NCBI RefSeq assembly: GCF_947502995.1
Contig: NZ_CANNBW010000024.1
Location: 1 to 64,000 of the forward strand
Source: an uncultured Tenacibaculum sp.
GTDB taxonomy: Bacteria > Bacteroidota > Bacteroidia > Flavobacteriales > Flavobacteriaceae
Direction: 5' to 3'
Length of the DNA: 64,000 nucleotides
A model generated the notes under the pieces. That model did no database searches and was not told where the DNA came from. It saw only the letters and a list, made by a program, of their open reading frames with translations. Position numbers and translations under genes: made by a program. Shown piece by piece: positions 50,980 to 59,933 of this stretch; within the stretch, counting starts at the first letter, position 1; each line of letters starts with the position of its first letter.

Positions 50980-52549
50980 AATTGGTACTCGAGATAGTGA
51001 ATTAGCACTATGGCAAGCTAAAAAAGTTCAAAAATTACTTCACCAAGAAGGTTATCAGTCAGAAATAGTTCCTATTAAATCTACAGGGGATATTATTTTA
51101 GATAAACCATTATACGAATTAGGAATTACAGGAATCTTTACTAAGAATTTAGATATCGCAATGTTGAATTATGAAATCGATATTGCAGTTCATTCTATGA
51201 AAGATGTTCCTACAGTTTTACCAGAAGGAATTGTACAAGCTGCGGTTTTAAAAAGAGCAAATCATAATGATATCTTAGTACTAAAAGACAATGAAGAGTT
51301 TTTAGCACAACCGAAAGGAGTTATTGCTACTAGTAGCTTAAGAAGAAAAGCTCAATGGTTAGATCGTTATCCAACGCATAGCGTAGAAGATTTAAGAGGT
51401 AATGTAAATACACGTTTGCAAAAGGTTAAAGATAACGATTGGAACGGAGCTATCTTTGCAGCAGCAGGATTAGAACGTATTGGAAAAAGACCAAAAGGTG
51501 CTGTTAATTTATCTTGGATGATCCCTGCTCCAGCTCAAGGAGCAATAATGATTACTGCTTTAGAAGAAAACGAAGATATCAGAGAAGCATGTTCTTATTT
51601 AAATCATAAGGATACTGAGATCTGTACAGCTATTGAGCGTGAATTCTTAAATAGATTAGAAGGAGGTTGTACTGCACCAATCGGAGGTTTTGCAAGAATT
51701 GATGAGGTAAATAAAGAAATAGAATTCAAAGGAATTTTATTAAGTAGAGACGGAAAGAAAAAAATTGAAGTTCAAAGAACTGTTCCTGTAATCAAGAGAA
51801 AATATTTAGCCAAAGATTGTGCAAACTATATTTTAGATAGAGGCGGGAAAGATTTAATGAGTGAAGATGTTGTTGTAAATAAAGATTTTTCAATTTATTC
51901 TACAAAAGCACTTTCTGAAGCACAAAAAGATCTTCTTGCAGAATCTATAAAAGTTGAGGATAGCGATTTTATCAAAATTAGATTCAATAGAATTGCTCCT
52001 AAATTAGTTAAACAAGAGTTAGAACATGTAATTATTACAAGTAAAAATGGAGTAGAAGCGTTACTTCATAATTTTACAAAAGAAGAATTACAGTTTAAAA
52101 ATATCTACTGTGTAGGTAGAAGAACAAAGAAATTAATAGAGCAGAAAATAGGTAAGGTTAAAAATTCAGAAAGAAACGCTAAAAAACTAGCAGCTTATTT
52201 GTCTGAAGAATTATCTGGACAAACTGTAACTTATTTCTGTAGTGATTTACGTTTAGATACTTTACCAACAGTTTTATCAAAAAATAATATTACTGTAAAT
52301 GAAATAGAGGCGTACAAAACAATGTACAGTCCAGCTAAAGTAGACGAAACAGTAAACGGAGTATTATTTTACAGTCCTTCTACTGTAGAAAGCTACATGC
52401 AAGAGAATAAAGGAGATAAAATCGCTTTTTGTATTGGCGAAACTACAGCAAAAGAAGCATCTAAATATTTTGAAGAAGTACAAGTTGCCAAAGTTCCAAC
52501 AGTAGAAAGTATTTTAGAATTAGTGAATTTACACTTTGTAAAAAGTTAG
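50963..52549 (+). CDS. hemC-hemD: Fused hydroxymethylbilane synthase / uroporphyrinogen-III synthase
   Basis: 528 residues, a two-domain protein. Residues 1-305 are HemC: IRIGTRDSELALWQA, DIAVHSMKDVP, and LEGGCTAPIGGFA with the dipyrromethane-cofactor Cys at 236. Residues about 308-528 are HemD: SIYSTKALSEAQKDLL, HVIITSKNGVEALL, NIYCVGRRTKKLIEQK and FYSPSTVESY. Fusion lets the unstable hydroxymethylbilane pass directly to the cyclising enzyme. Overlaps hemA by 17 bases, three bases before hemB. Confidence 0.93.
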   Translation: MQKIIRIGTRDSELALWQAKKVQKLLHQEGYQSEIVPIKSTGDIILDKPLYELGITGIFTKNLDIAMLNYEIDIAVHSMKDVPTVLPEGIVQAAVLKRANHNDILVLKDNEEFLAQPKGVIATSSLRRKAQWLDRYPTHSVEDLRGNVNTRLQKVKDNDWNGAIFAAAGLERIGKRPKGAVNLSWMIPAPAQGAIMITALEENEDIREACSYLNHKDTEICTAIEREFLNRLEGGCTAPIGGFARIDEVNKEIEFKGILLSRDGKKKIEVQRTVPVIKRKYLAKDCANYILDRGGKDLMSEDVVVNKDFSIYSTKALSEAQKDLLAESIKVEDSDFIKIRFNRIAPKLVKQELEHVIITSKNGVEALLHNFTKEELQFKNIYCVGRRTKKLIEQKIGKVKNSERNAKKLAAYLSEELSGQTVTYFCSDLRLDTLPTVLSKNNITVNEIEAYKTMYSPAKVDETVNGVLFYSPSTVESYMQENKGDKIAFCIGETTAKEASKYFEEVQVAKVPTVESILELVNLHFVKS

Positions 52550-52552
52550 TAT

Positions 52553-53536
52553 ATGTTAAATGCCAGAAGACCAAGGAGAAATCGTAAGTCCGTAGCAATA
52601 AGAGCTATGGTAGAAGAAACTACTTTATCTGTAAACGACTTTATATACCCTGTATTTCTTATTGAAGGTTCAGGAAAGAAAGAAGAAATTGTTTCTATGC
52701 CTGGTATTTATCGCTATTCGTTGGATTTACTTTTAGAAGAAATTCAAGAATGTGTAGATTTAGGAATTAAAGGATTTTGTGTATTTCCTTCCTTAGGAGA
52801 TGACAAAAAAGATAAATATGCAACTGAGGGATATAATCCTGAGAGTTTATACAATACAGCATTAAAAGAAATCAAATCTAAGTTTCCTGAAATTGCTTTA
52901 ATGACAGACATTGCTATGGATCCATATTCAAGTGATGGCCATGATGGAATTGTTGAGAATGGAGAAATTCTTAATGATGAAACTTTAGAGATTTTAGGGA
53001 AAATGGCTCTAGCGCAAGCAAAAGCAGGAGCAGATATTTTAGGTCCATCTGATATGATGGATGGTCGTATAGGATATATCAGAAATGTTTTAGATGAAGC
53101 TGGATATACACAAGTTTCTATAATGTCGTACACAGCAAAATACGCTAGTGCTTTTTACGGTCCGTTTAGAGATGCATTAGATTCGGCTCCTAAGTTTGGA
53201 GACAAAAAAACATACCAAATGAATCCTGCAAATACTAGTGAAGCTTTAATAGAAGCAGATTTAGATATTCAAGAAGGAGCAGATATGATTATGGTAAAAC
53301 CAGCTTTAGCATATTTAGATATTATCAAGTTACTAAAAGATAACTACGATGTGCCAATTACAGCTTATAATGTGAGTGGAGAGTACGCAATGCTTAAAGC
53401 AGCAGCAGAAAAAGGTTGGTTAGATGGTGAAAAAGTAATGTTAGAAAGCTTATTAAGCATTAAAAGAGCAGGGGCTGATATTATCCTAACTTATTTTGCG
53501 AAAGAAATTGCAAAAATTCTTTTGGAAAGAAAATAA
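52553..53536 (+). CDS. hemB: Delta-aminolevulinic acid dehydratase (porphobilinogen synthase)
   Basis: 327 residues. Condenses two 5-aminolevulinate molecules. Signatures: RPRRNRKSVAIRAMVEET, SLDLLLEEIQECVDLGIKGF, DPYSSDGHDGIVE (metal region), SYTAKYASAFYGPFRDA with one Schiff-base Lys and MIMVKPALAYLDIIK with the other. Standard length. Third gene in the operon. Confidence 0.97.
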   Translation: MLNARRPRRNRKSVAIRAMVEETTLSVNDFIYPVFLIEGSGKKEEIVSMPGIYRYSLDLLLEEIQECVDLGIKGFCVFPSLGDDKKDKYATEGYNPESLYNTALKEIKSKFPEIALMTDIAMDPYSSDGHDGIVENGEILNDETLEILGKMALAQAKAGADILGPSDMMDGRIGYIRNVLDEAGYTQVSIMSYTAKYASAFYGPFRDALDSAPKFGDKKTYQMNPANTSEALIEADLDIQEGADMIMVKPALAYLDIIKLLKDNYDVPITAYNVSGEYAMLKAAAEKGWLDGEKVMLESLLSIKRAGADIILTYFAKEIAKILLERK

Positions 53537-53538
53537 AA

Positions 53539-53778
53539 TTGAAGATTAAATTATTAACATATCATTTTTTAACATTTTTATTATTATCAATAATTTATAT
53601 TCTTTTTAGTGAAAGTATTGTAAAATTCTTATTTACTGATTTACATGATGTCTTATTATGGTTAAAAGTTTCAGTAATAGGAATTTTATTCTTGATAATT
53701 TTTAATGTTATTTCTTATAGATATTTTATAAAAAATTCAAAGTTTAATGAAATTCAAAAAATCACAAAAACTATATAA
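53539..53778 (+). CDS. Small membrane protein within the haem operon
   Basis: 79 residues with two hydrophobic segments (about 10-30 and 39-61) and a Lys-rich tail. It starts at TTG, three bases after the hemB stop, and its 3' end overlaps the hemL start by 32 bases. There is no ATG, so the case rests on close packing and on the membrane-like composition. No known family. Chance frame openness is possible. Confidence 0.5.
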   Translation: MKIKLLTYHFLTFLLLSIIYILFSESIVKFLFTDLHDVLLWLKVSVIGILFLIIFNVISYRYFIKNSKFNEIQKITKTI

Positions 53779-55036
53779 TAAAGGTTTAGTTAATTTAGTT
53801 GGAGCTGTAAATTCACCAGTTAGAGCATTCGCTTCTGTTGGTGGAAATCCACTTTTTATTGATAAAGCTAAAGGAAGTAAAATTGTCGATGTAGATGGAA
53901 ACTCTTACATCGATTATGTATTGTCTTACGGACCAATGATTTTAGGTCATCGTCACAAGAAAGTACAAAAAGCAGTAACGAAAGCTTTAAAAAACGGATA
54001 TTCTTTTGGAGCTTCAACAGAAAACGAAATTAAACTAGCTAAAATAGTTTGTGATGCTTTTCCAGGAATGGATAAGGTTCGTTTTGTAAACTCAGGTACA
54101 GAAGCTGTATTAAGTGGAATTCGTTTAGCTAGAGCTTACACAGGAAAAGATAAAATTATTAAGTTTTCTGGTTGTTACCATGGTCACCAAGATTCGTTAT
54201 TGGTTGCAGCTGGTTCTGGTTTAGCAACTTTAAGTTTACCAGGTAGTAAAGGTGTTCCAGAAGGAGCAGTAAAAAATACTTTAATCGCAAACTATAATGA
54301 TTTAGAAAGCGTTAAAGCACATTTTGAAAAGCATGATGATATTGCTGGAGTAATTATTGAACCAGTAGGAGGAAACATGGGAGTTGTAGTTCCTCAAAAT
54401 AACTTCTTAAAAGATTTAAAAGAATTAGCGAATAAAAACGGAGCTTTACTTATTGCTGATGAGGTAATGACAGGTTTCCGTTCTACATTTGGTGGAGCTC
54501 AGGAAGTTTTAGGAGTAGAAGCAGACATTACTTGTTTAGGTAAAGTTATCGGTGGAGGTTTCCCTGTTGGAGCTTACGGAGCTAGAAACGAGATTATGGA
54601 AAATGTTGCTCCATTAGGAGGAATGTATCAAGCAGGAACATTAAGTGGTAATCCAATTGCAATGGTTGGAGGAATTGCTACTTTGTCAACATTAAAAAAG
54701 CAAAATCCGTACAAGCAATTTGATGCAGTCGGAGCAGAAATAGAAGAAGCGATTTTATCATCAGCTCAAAAATATGGAGTAGATGTTACGGTGAATAGGT
54801 TTGGTTCTATGATGAATCCTTTTTTTACTAATAAAAAAGTTACTAATTTTGAAGAAGCACAAACTTCTGATACTAAAAAGTTTGCTGTATTTTTCTGGAA
54901 GATGATTAAAAACGGAATATTTTTACCTCCATCTCAGTTCGAGGCTTGGTTTTTATCTAGTGCTTTAACTGAAAAGAATATTAGTAAAACCAAGAAAGCT
55001 TTAGATAACGCGTTAAAAGCAGTTTCAGAAATGTAA
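53747..55036 (+). CDS. hemL: Glutamate-1-semialdehyde 2,1-aminomutase
   Basis: 429 residues. PLP-dependent fold-type I enzyme making 5-aminolevulinate. Signatures: GAVNSPVRAFASVGGNP (usual GGVNSPVRAF), SGTEAVLSGIRLARAYTG, and LIADEVMTGFR, with the PLP lysine in CLGKVIGGGFPVGAYG. Normal length. Catalyses the step after HemA. Confidence 0.96.
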   Translation: MKFKKSQKLYNKGLVNLVGAVNSPVRAFASVGGNPLFIDKAKGSKIVDVDGNSYIDYVLSYGPMILGHRHKKVQKAVTKALKNGYSFGASTENEIKLAKIVCDAFPGMDKVRFVNSGTEAVLSGIRLARAYTGKDKIIKFSGCYHGHQDSLLVAAGSGLATLSLPGSKGVPEGAVKNTLIANYNDLESVKAHFEKHDDIAGVIIEPVGGNMGVVVPQNNFLKDLKELANKNGALLIADEVMTGFRSTFGGAQEVLGVEADITCLGKVIGGGFPVGAYGARNEIMENVAPLGGMYQAGTLSGNPIAMVGGIATLSTLKKQNPYKQFDAVGAEIEEAILSSAQKYGVDVTVNRFGSMMNPFFTNKKVTNFEEAQTSDTKKFAVFFWKMIKNGIFLPPSQFEAWFLSSALTEKNISKTKKALDNALKAVSEM

Positions 55037-55046
55037 AAAATGAGTC

Positions 55047-55511
55047 ATGAAATTACTTAGTTTAACAATATCAATTTTCTTTTACCTGTCATGTTCACCA
55101 AAAACTACAAATTCGATGGATGTACAACAAATTATGGAAAGTTTGTATGAAGGAACTCTAACTGGAGCAGGAGAAGAAGGATTTAAAAAAGAAAGTATTG
55201 TTATTCAGTCTGTTGAAGAGTGGAAAGCTTTCTTAACTAAGTTGGATTCAACAAATAAAGTTTCTGAAGAATTTGATACCAACATAGATTTTTCAAAAAA
55301 AAGTGTAATTGTCGCCATAGATAGTGTAAGGAATACTACAGGTTTTACGATTAAGATTAATGAGGTTTCACAAAAAGGGAAAACTTTAGAAATTGTAATT
55401 AATCATAAAGGACCAAAACCAACTGATATGGTTGGCATGGCAATTACACAACCAATACATATAGTTACAATTAATAAAACAAACAAGAACATAGTTTTTG
55501 TTGAAGAATAA
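55047..55511 (+). CDS. Lipoprotein with PrcB C-terminal-like domain
   Basis: 154 residues. Lipoprotein signal (FFYLSCS, Cys16). The rest matches the protease-complex subunit PrcB family C-terminal pattern: DFSKKSVIVAIDSVRNTTGF, TIKINEVSQKGKTLEI, GPKPTDMVGMAITQPIHIV. In the PrcB family the domain is an Ig-like or beta sandwich that activates a partner protease; no partner is nearby. It sits 10 bases after hemL and one base before hemE, so co-expression is likely but a haem role is not shown. Confidence 0.7.
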   Translation: MKLLSLTISIFFYLSCSPKTTNSMDVQQIMESLYEGTLTGAGEEGFKKESIVIQSVEEWKAFLTKLDSTNKVSEEFDTNIDFSKKSVIVAIDSVRNTTGFTIKINEVSQKGKTLEIVINHKGPKPTDMVGMAITQPIHIVTINKTNKNIVFVEE

Positions 55512-55512
55512 T

Positions 55513-56538
55513 ATGATAAAAAACGATTTATTTTTAAGGGCTTTAAAAGGAGAAACTGTAGATAGACCACCAGTTTGGATGATGAGACAAGCAGGAAGGT
55601 ATTTACCAGAGTTTATGGAAATTCGTAAGAAATACGATTTCTTTACACGTTGTAGAACTCCTGAATTAGCTTCAGAAATAACAGTTCAACCAATTCGTAG
55701 ATATGGTATGGATGCTGCAATTTTGTTCTCAGATATTCTTGTAGTACCTCAAGCTATGAATGTTGAGGTAGAGATGAAACCGAATTTTGGACCATATTTA
55801 CCAAATCCAATTCGTGATAAAAAAAGTTTAGATCAGGTAATTATACCAGATGTAAATGAAGAATTAGGTTATGTAATGGATGCAATTAAAGCAACTAAAG
55901 AAAAGTTGAATGATGAAATCCCATTAATAGGTTTTGCGGGCTCTCCATGGACAATTTTATGTTATATGGTACAAGGCCAAGGATCTAAAAACTTCGATAA
56001 AGCAAAAGAATTTTGTTTTACGCAACCAGTTTTGGCACACGAATTGCTTAGAAAGATAACAGACACCACAATCGCTTATTTAAAAGCAAAGGTTAAGGCC
56101 GGTGTTAATGCTGTTCAAATTTTTGATTCTTGGGGAGGCATGCTATCCCCAGTAGATTATCAAGAGTTTTCATGGCAATACATCAATGACATAATTGAAG
56201 CGTTAAAAGATGAAATTCCAGTAATAGCATTCGGAAAAGGATGTTGGTTTGCATTAAATGAAATGTCAAAATCTGGAGCTTCAGCTTTAGGAATAGATTG
56301 GACTTGTTCTGCTCGAAATGCAAGATATTTAACAGGAGGAAATATTACTTTACAAGGTAATTTTGACCCTTCAAGATTGCTTTCTCCACCAAATGAAATC
56401 AAAAAAATGGTGACAGAAATGATCAACAATTTTGGAAAGGATAAATATATTGTTAACTTAGGGCACGGGATTTTACCAAATATACCTTTGGAAAACGCAA
56501 AAGCATTTGTTGATGCAGTAAAAGAATACAAACAATAA
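55513..56538 (+). CDS. hemE: Uroporphyrinogen decarboxylase
   Basis: 341 residues from ATG 55513; a TTG five codons earlier lies inside the preceding gene. Converts uroporphyrinogen III to coproporphyrinogen III. Signatures: RPPVWMMRQAGRYLPEF, TVQPIRRYGMDAAILFSDIL, GFAGSPWTILCYM, IFDSWGGMLSPVDYQEF, and LGHGILPNIPLENAKAFVD. Placed after the PrcB-like lipoprotein. Confidence 0.97.
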   Translation: MIKNDLFLRALKGETVDRPPVWMMRQAGRYLPEFMEIRKKYDFFTRCRTPELASEITVQPIRRYGMDAAILFSDILVVPQAMNVEVEMKPNFGPYLPNPIRDKKSLDQVIIPDVNEELGYVMDAIKATKEKLNDEIPLIGFAGSPWTILCYMVQGQGSKNFDKAKEFCFTQPVLAHELLRKITDTTIAYLKAKVKAGVNAVQIFDSWGGMLSPVDYQEFSWQYINDIIEALKDEIPVIAFGKGCWFALNEMSKSGASALGIDWTCSARNARYLTGGNITLQGNFDPSRLLSPPNEIKKMVTEMINNFGKDKYIVNLGHGILPNIPLENAKAFVDAVKEYKQ

Positions 56539-56565
56539 AAGAATTAAAAATTAATCGAGATTCCC

Positions 56566-57165
56566 ATGAAAAGATTAGTAACTTTAATGTTAATTGTGAT
56601 TACGTCTAGTGTATTTGCGCAAAGAAAATACTATAACCAAGCGGTGAATAGTTGTGCAGATAAGTCTTCAGACGAACTAATTAATAAGTGTATAAAAGAT
56701 AGTTATTTATTAAACTACGATTTTACAACGGACACAGACAAAGTAATAAGTACGAAAGAAATTAAAAAGCCGATCGTTCTAATAGCAGCAGCTACATGGT
56801 CTGCTCCATGTTTTGGTCAAATTCCAGCTTTAAATCAAATGGTTGAAAAATACAATGATAAAGTTCAATTTGTAATGATTTTCTGGGATAAAAAAGATAA
56901 ATTAGGAAGAATGCAAGAAAAGTTAGACGATAGAATCGTTTTAGTTCCTGCAGGTGAAGCTGATAAAGTAGAAAAAGGTAATTTAGATATTAGTGGTTTT
57001 GTACATAAATTAGATTATCCAACTGCGTATTTAATCGATAAGTCAAAGAAGTTTATCGATGTAAAAAGAGGAGCTGCAATTCCTACTAAAACTGTAAGTA
57101 AAGATCAAGCGACTGCAACCAATGTTTCTGAATTAGAAACTTTTATTAGCCAAGTACTAAATTAG
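56566..57165 (+). CDS. Secreted thioredoxin-like protein with a single active-site Cys
   Basis: 199 residues, signal peptide MKRLVTLMLIVITSSVFAQ. A TlpA/thioredoxin-like fold follows: VLIAAATWSAPCFGQIPALN, MVEKYNDKVQFVMIFWDKKD, DYPTAYLIDKSKKFIDVKRG. At the active site the usual W-C-x-x-C has become W-S-A-P-C: the first Cys is Ser79, leaving Cys82 alone. It therefore cannot form the normal dithiol/disulfide but could form mixed disulfides or have only a scaffold role. Two other Cys lie near the N-terminus (30 and 42). 27 bases after hemE, before a terminator. Confidence 0.85.
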   Translation: MKRLVTLMLIVITSSVFAQRKYYNQAVNSCADKSSDELINKCIKDSYLLNYDFTTDTDKVISTKEIKKPIVLIAAATWSAPCFGQIPALNQMVEKYNDKVQFVMIFWDKKDKLGRMQEKLDDRIVLVPAGEADKVEKGNLDISGFVHKLDYPTAYLIDKSKKFIDVKRGAAIPTKTVSKDQATATNVSELETFISQVLN

Positions 57166-57187
57166 TAGTCAAATACTCACAATATTT

Positions 57188-57219
57188 AAAACCTCTTTCT
57201 TAATTTTGAAAGAGGTTTT
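57188..57219 (+). terminator. Terminator inside the haem gene cluster
   Basis: Perfect 12-bp stem AAAACCTCTTTC/GAAAGAGGTTTT with an 8-base loop and a following T run. It separates hemA-to-thioredoxin-like from the downstream lipoprotein, EI24 and hemF genes. Confidence 0.85.
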
Positions 57220-57233
57220 TTTATTTCTAGGCT

Positions 57234-58208
57234 GTGAAAAATATTTTTAAAATAATTGCATATACCTGTTTAGGGTTTATTCTTATTTCATGTGAAAAAA
57301 AACAAGAGTCATATTGGATTGATTTTTATTGGGAATCTTCTAAAATGGGAGAAAAAGTATATGAAAAATCAGCAATGTTTGTTGATTTTACATTAGGTGA
57401 TAAACCTAAGTTTTCTCTTCAGTTAGATACTGGTGCTCCAACTTTTTTTAAAGATAGTATTATAAATTCTTATCTTAAATTTTATAAAAGACATGAAAAT
57501 AAATTAGGAGCTTACGACCAAAATCGAACCTTGAATGAAAGAAATATTAATAATCGTAGGATATCATATCTTTTAAATAATTTACCTCTAAATTTCAAAG
57601 ACACGACTCTTGTGTCAAGTGAAGTAATTTTATATCCTAATTCTGGTGTGGAATTAGATTCTTTAATTTTTGCCAATTATAGAAATCATATAGGAACTTT
57701 AGGAATAAATACTTTTGAAGGAAAGAAATTGGTTATTGATTATCCGAATAAAAGATTTACTGTTTTAAATAATATGTTATCTGATTATGAAAAGGTAAAA
57801 ACAATACAATTTGAGTTCGATAATTCGAATAGAATTTTACTTCCAGTACGTTTTAATAAAAAGAAATATTATGTGATGTTTGATACTGGATCAAGTGTGT
57901 TCCCTTTAATAACTAATAATTCAGATTTTTGGAATCTATACTCAGAATTACCAGCTATTGACTCTTTACAAGTTTCTTCTTTTGGAAAATTTTATACTAC
58001 CTATAAAGGAAAGATAAAAGAAGAAGTCAACATTGAAGGTTTAAGCTTAAATAATAAAAATATTTATTTAGGAACTAGACCTTATGAAAAAGAATTTAAA
58101 AATGGAATTGAGATAATTGGACTTACAGGAAATCAATTATTTTTAAATGATATTATTATGATTGATTTTTCAAATAAAGAATTTAACTTTATCACAAAAA
58201 AGAAATGA
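57234..58208 (+). CDS. Bilobal aspartic-protease-like lipoprotein
   Basis: 324 residues from GTG 57234. Lipoprotein signal GFILISC (Cys20). Two homologous lobes follow, each with D-T-G and a later IDY/F-x-NK-x-F segment. Lobe 1: LDTGAPT (Asp65) and IGTLGINTFEGKKLVIDYPN (153-). Lobe 2: FDTGSSVFPL (Asp217) and IIGLTGNQLFLNDIIMIDFS (295-). In retropepsins and pepsins two such Asp form one active site, so a single-chain two-lobed enzyme is possible. The family (Asp_protease_2-like) is found in Bacteroidota, but activity is not proven here. Its stop overlaps the start of the EI24-type gene by 4 bases. Confidence 0.8.
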   Translation: MKNIFKIIAYTCLGFILISCEKKQESYWIDFYWESSKMGEKVYEKSAMFVDFTLGDKPKFSLQLDTGAPTFFKDSIINSYLKFYKRHENKLGAYDQNRTLNERNINNRRISYLLNNLPLNFKDTTLVSSEVILYPNSGVELDSLIFANYRNHIGTLGINTFEGKKLVIDYPNKRFTVLNNMLSDYEKVKTIQFEFDNSNRILLPVRFNKKKYYVMFDTGSSVFPLITNNSDFWNLYSELPAIDSLQVSSFGKFYTTYKGKIKEEVNIEGLSLNNKNIYLGTRPYEKEFKNGIEIIGLTGNQLFLNDIIMIDFSNKEFNFITKKK

Positions 58209-58933
58209 TACAGTCAGCCTTAAATGCTATTAAAGCATATTTCGATGCTCTTGCCATCATCAAAAAATTGAATTTGTGGAAATATTTTTTAATTCCAGTA
58301 GTAATTAGTGTTATCACAGCATTAATAATAGGATCTTTTTCTTATTTCTTGTCAGATAATTTAGGATATTATGTTGCTAAGTTGTGGCCTTGGGAATTAG
58401 GTAAAGAAACTTTTACAACCATAGGGAATTTTTTAAGCGGAATTGCTATTGTTGCGATTGGTTTAATTTTATATAAACACATTGTTTTAGCGTTATCTTC
58501 TCCATTTATGAGTCCAGTTTCTCTCAAAATTGAAGAACATTTTTATGGGAAAAAACATCAACATACAAAAAGTACATTCTCAGAATCATTAGCTAGAGGT
58601 ATCCGAATTAGTTTAAGAAATTTAGGAAGAGAGTTATTATTAACACTACTAATTATAATTTTAGGATTTATTCCTTTGATTGGTATTTTTTCTTCTATAG
58701 CACTGTTTTTAGTCCAAGCTTATTATGCTGGCTTTGGAAATATGGATTACACATTAGAACGTCATTATAAATACAGAGATAGTGTAAAATTTGTAAAAAA
58801 GAATAAAGGTACAGCTATAGGAAATGGAATAATCTTTATTTTATTTCTTTTAATCCCAATTATTGGAGTTGTATTAGTATTACCTTTTTCAGTAACAGCA
58901 GCAACTACGGAAACGATGAAAAAAATAAAGTAA
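58205..58933 (+). CDS. EI24/CysZ-like membrane protein
   Basis: 242 residues with about six hydrophobic segments. EI24 (CysZ-like) features: KLNLWKYFLIPVVISVITAL, LSSPFMSPVSLKIEEHFYGK, RGIRISLRNLGRELLLTLLI and NMDYTLERHYKYRDSVKFVK. CysZ is a sulfate transporter; other members are of unknown function. It commonly occurs near haem genes in flavobacteria as I recall. Overlaps the upstream lipoprotein gene by 4 bases and is 48 bases before hemF. Confidence 0.82.
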   Translation: MIQSALNAIKAYFDALAIIKKLNLWKYFLIPVVISVITALIIGSFSYFLSDNLGYYVAKLWPWELGKETFTTIGNFLSGIAIVAIGLILYKHIVLALSSPFMSPVSLKIEEHFYGKKHQHTKSTFSESLARGIRISLRNLGRELLLTLLIIILGFIPLIGIFSSIALFLVQAYYAGFGNMDYTLERHYKYRDSVKFVKKNKGTAIGNGIIFILFLLIPIIGVVLVLPFSVTAATTETMKKIK

Positions 58934-58951
58934 TTAATATACTATTATCAG

Positions 58952-58959
58952 TATTTTTG
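58952..58959 (+). promoter_or_regulatory. Candidate -7 box for hemF
   Basis: TATTTTTG 22 bases before the hemF ATG. May give hemF its own transcript in addition to readthrough. No clear -33 element. Confidence 0.3.
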
Positions 58960-58981
58960 TTTTTCAATATTTAACAGAATA

Positions 58982-59884
58982 ATGAAAGATCAATTTTACG
59001 CATACATCCAAGAATTACAAGATACCATTACTTCAAAATTAGAAACTATAGATGGTAAAGCTAAGTTTCAAGAAGATTTATGGAAGAGAGCAGAAGGAGG
59101 AGGAGGAAGAACTCGTGTTATAGAAAATGGAAATGTATTTGAAAAAGGAGGCGTAAATATATCTGCTGTACACGGAGAGTTACCAGAAGTATTAAGAAAA
59201 CAATTTAAAGTTGAAACAGGTAATTTTTTTGCTTGTGGTTTAAGTTTAGTTTTACACCCTATAAATCCTTTTGTACCTACAGTTCATGCAAATTGGCGTT
59301 ACTTTGAAATGTACAACGAGAAAGGAGAAATAGTTACACAATGGTTTGGTGGTGGACAAGATTTAACTCCATACTACCTTTTCGAAGAAGATGCTAAACA
59401 TTTTCATAAAACGTGTAAAGAAGCTTGTGACAAACATCACCCAGATTTTTATCCTAAATTTAAGGAAACTTGCGATAATTACTTTTGGAATGCTCATAGA
59501 AATGAAGCTAGAGGAGTTGGTGGATTGTTCTTTGATTATTTGAAAGAAACAGAAGAGTTTTCTATGCAAAATCGTTATAATTTTGTTACTGAAGTTGGTA
59601 ATAGTTTCTTAAATAGTTATGTTCCAATAGTTGAAAATAGAAAAGATACTGAGTATACTCAAGAAAACAAAGATTGGCAAGAAGTACGAAGAGGACGTTA
59701 TGTTGAGTTTAATTTAGTTCACGATCGAGGTACATTATTCGGGTTAAAAACTAATGGAAGAATTGAAAGCATTTTAATGAGTTTACCACCTAAAGTTCAA
59801 TGGAAATATAACCATGTTCCAGAAGAAGGTACTAAAGAAGCAGATTTATTAAAAGTTTTGGCAAAACCTGTAAATTGGGTTTAA
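58982..59884 (+). CDS. hemF: Oxygen-dependent coproporphyrinogen III oxidase
   Basis: 300 residues. Converts coproporphyrinogen III to protoporphyrinogen IX using O2. Signatures: GGGRTRVIENGNVFEKGGVN, FACGLSLVLHPINPFVPTVH, ANWRYFEM, WFGGGQDLTPYYLFEEDAKH, and EFNLVHDRGTLFGL. An oxygen-dependent enzyme indicates aerobic haem synthesis; no hemN is seen here. Last gene of the haem cluster. Confidence 0.97.
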   Translation: MKDQFYAYIQELQDTITSKLETIDGKAKFQEDLWKRAEGGGGRTRVIENGNVFEKGGVNISAVHGELPEVLRKQFKVETGNFFACGLSLVLHPINPFVPTVHANWRYFEMYNEKGEIVTQWFGGGQDLTPYYLFEEDAKHFHKTCKEACDKHHPDFYPKFKETCDNYFWNAHRNEARGVGGLFFDYLKETEEFSMQNRYNFVTEVGNSFLNSYVPIVENRKDTEYTQENKDWQEVRRGRYVEFNLVHDRGTLFGLKTNGRIESILMSLPPKVQWKYNHVPEEGTKEADLLKVLAKPVNWV

Positions 59885-59933
59885 CTTTTTAAATATTAAT
59901 TGAGTACATTTTTTATTCTGAGTTTTTAATTAA

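Noticed and set aside
52744..53133. Minus-strand 129-codon frame inside hemB
   Set aside because: Antisense to a complete hemB with all family motifs; no start context, and AT-rich genomes often give such shadows.
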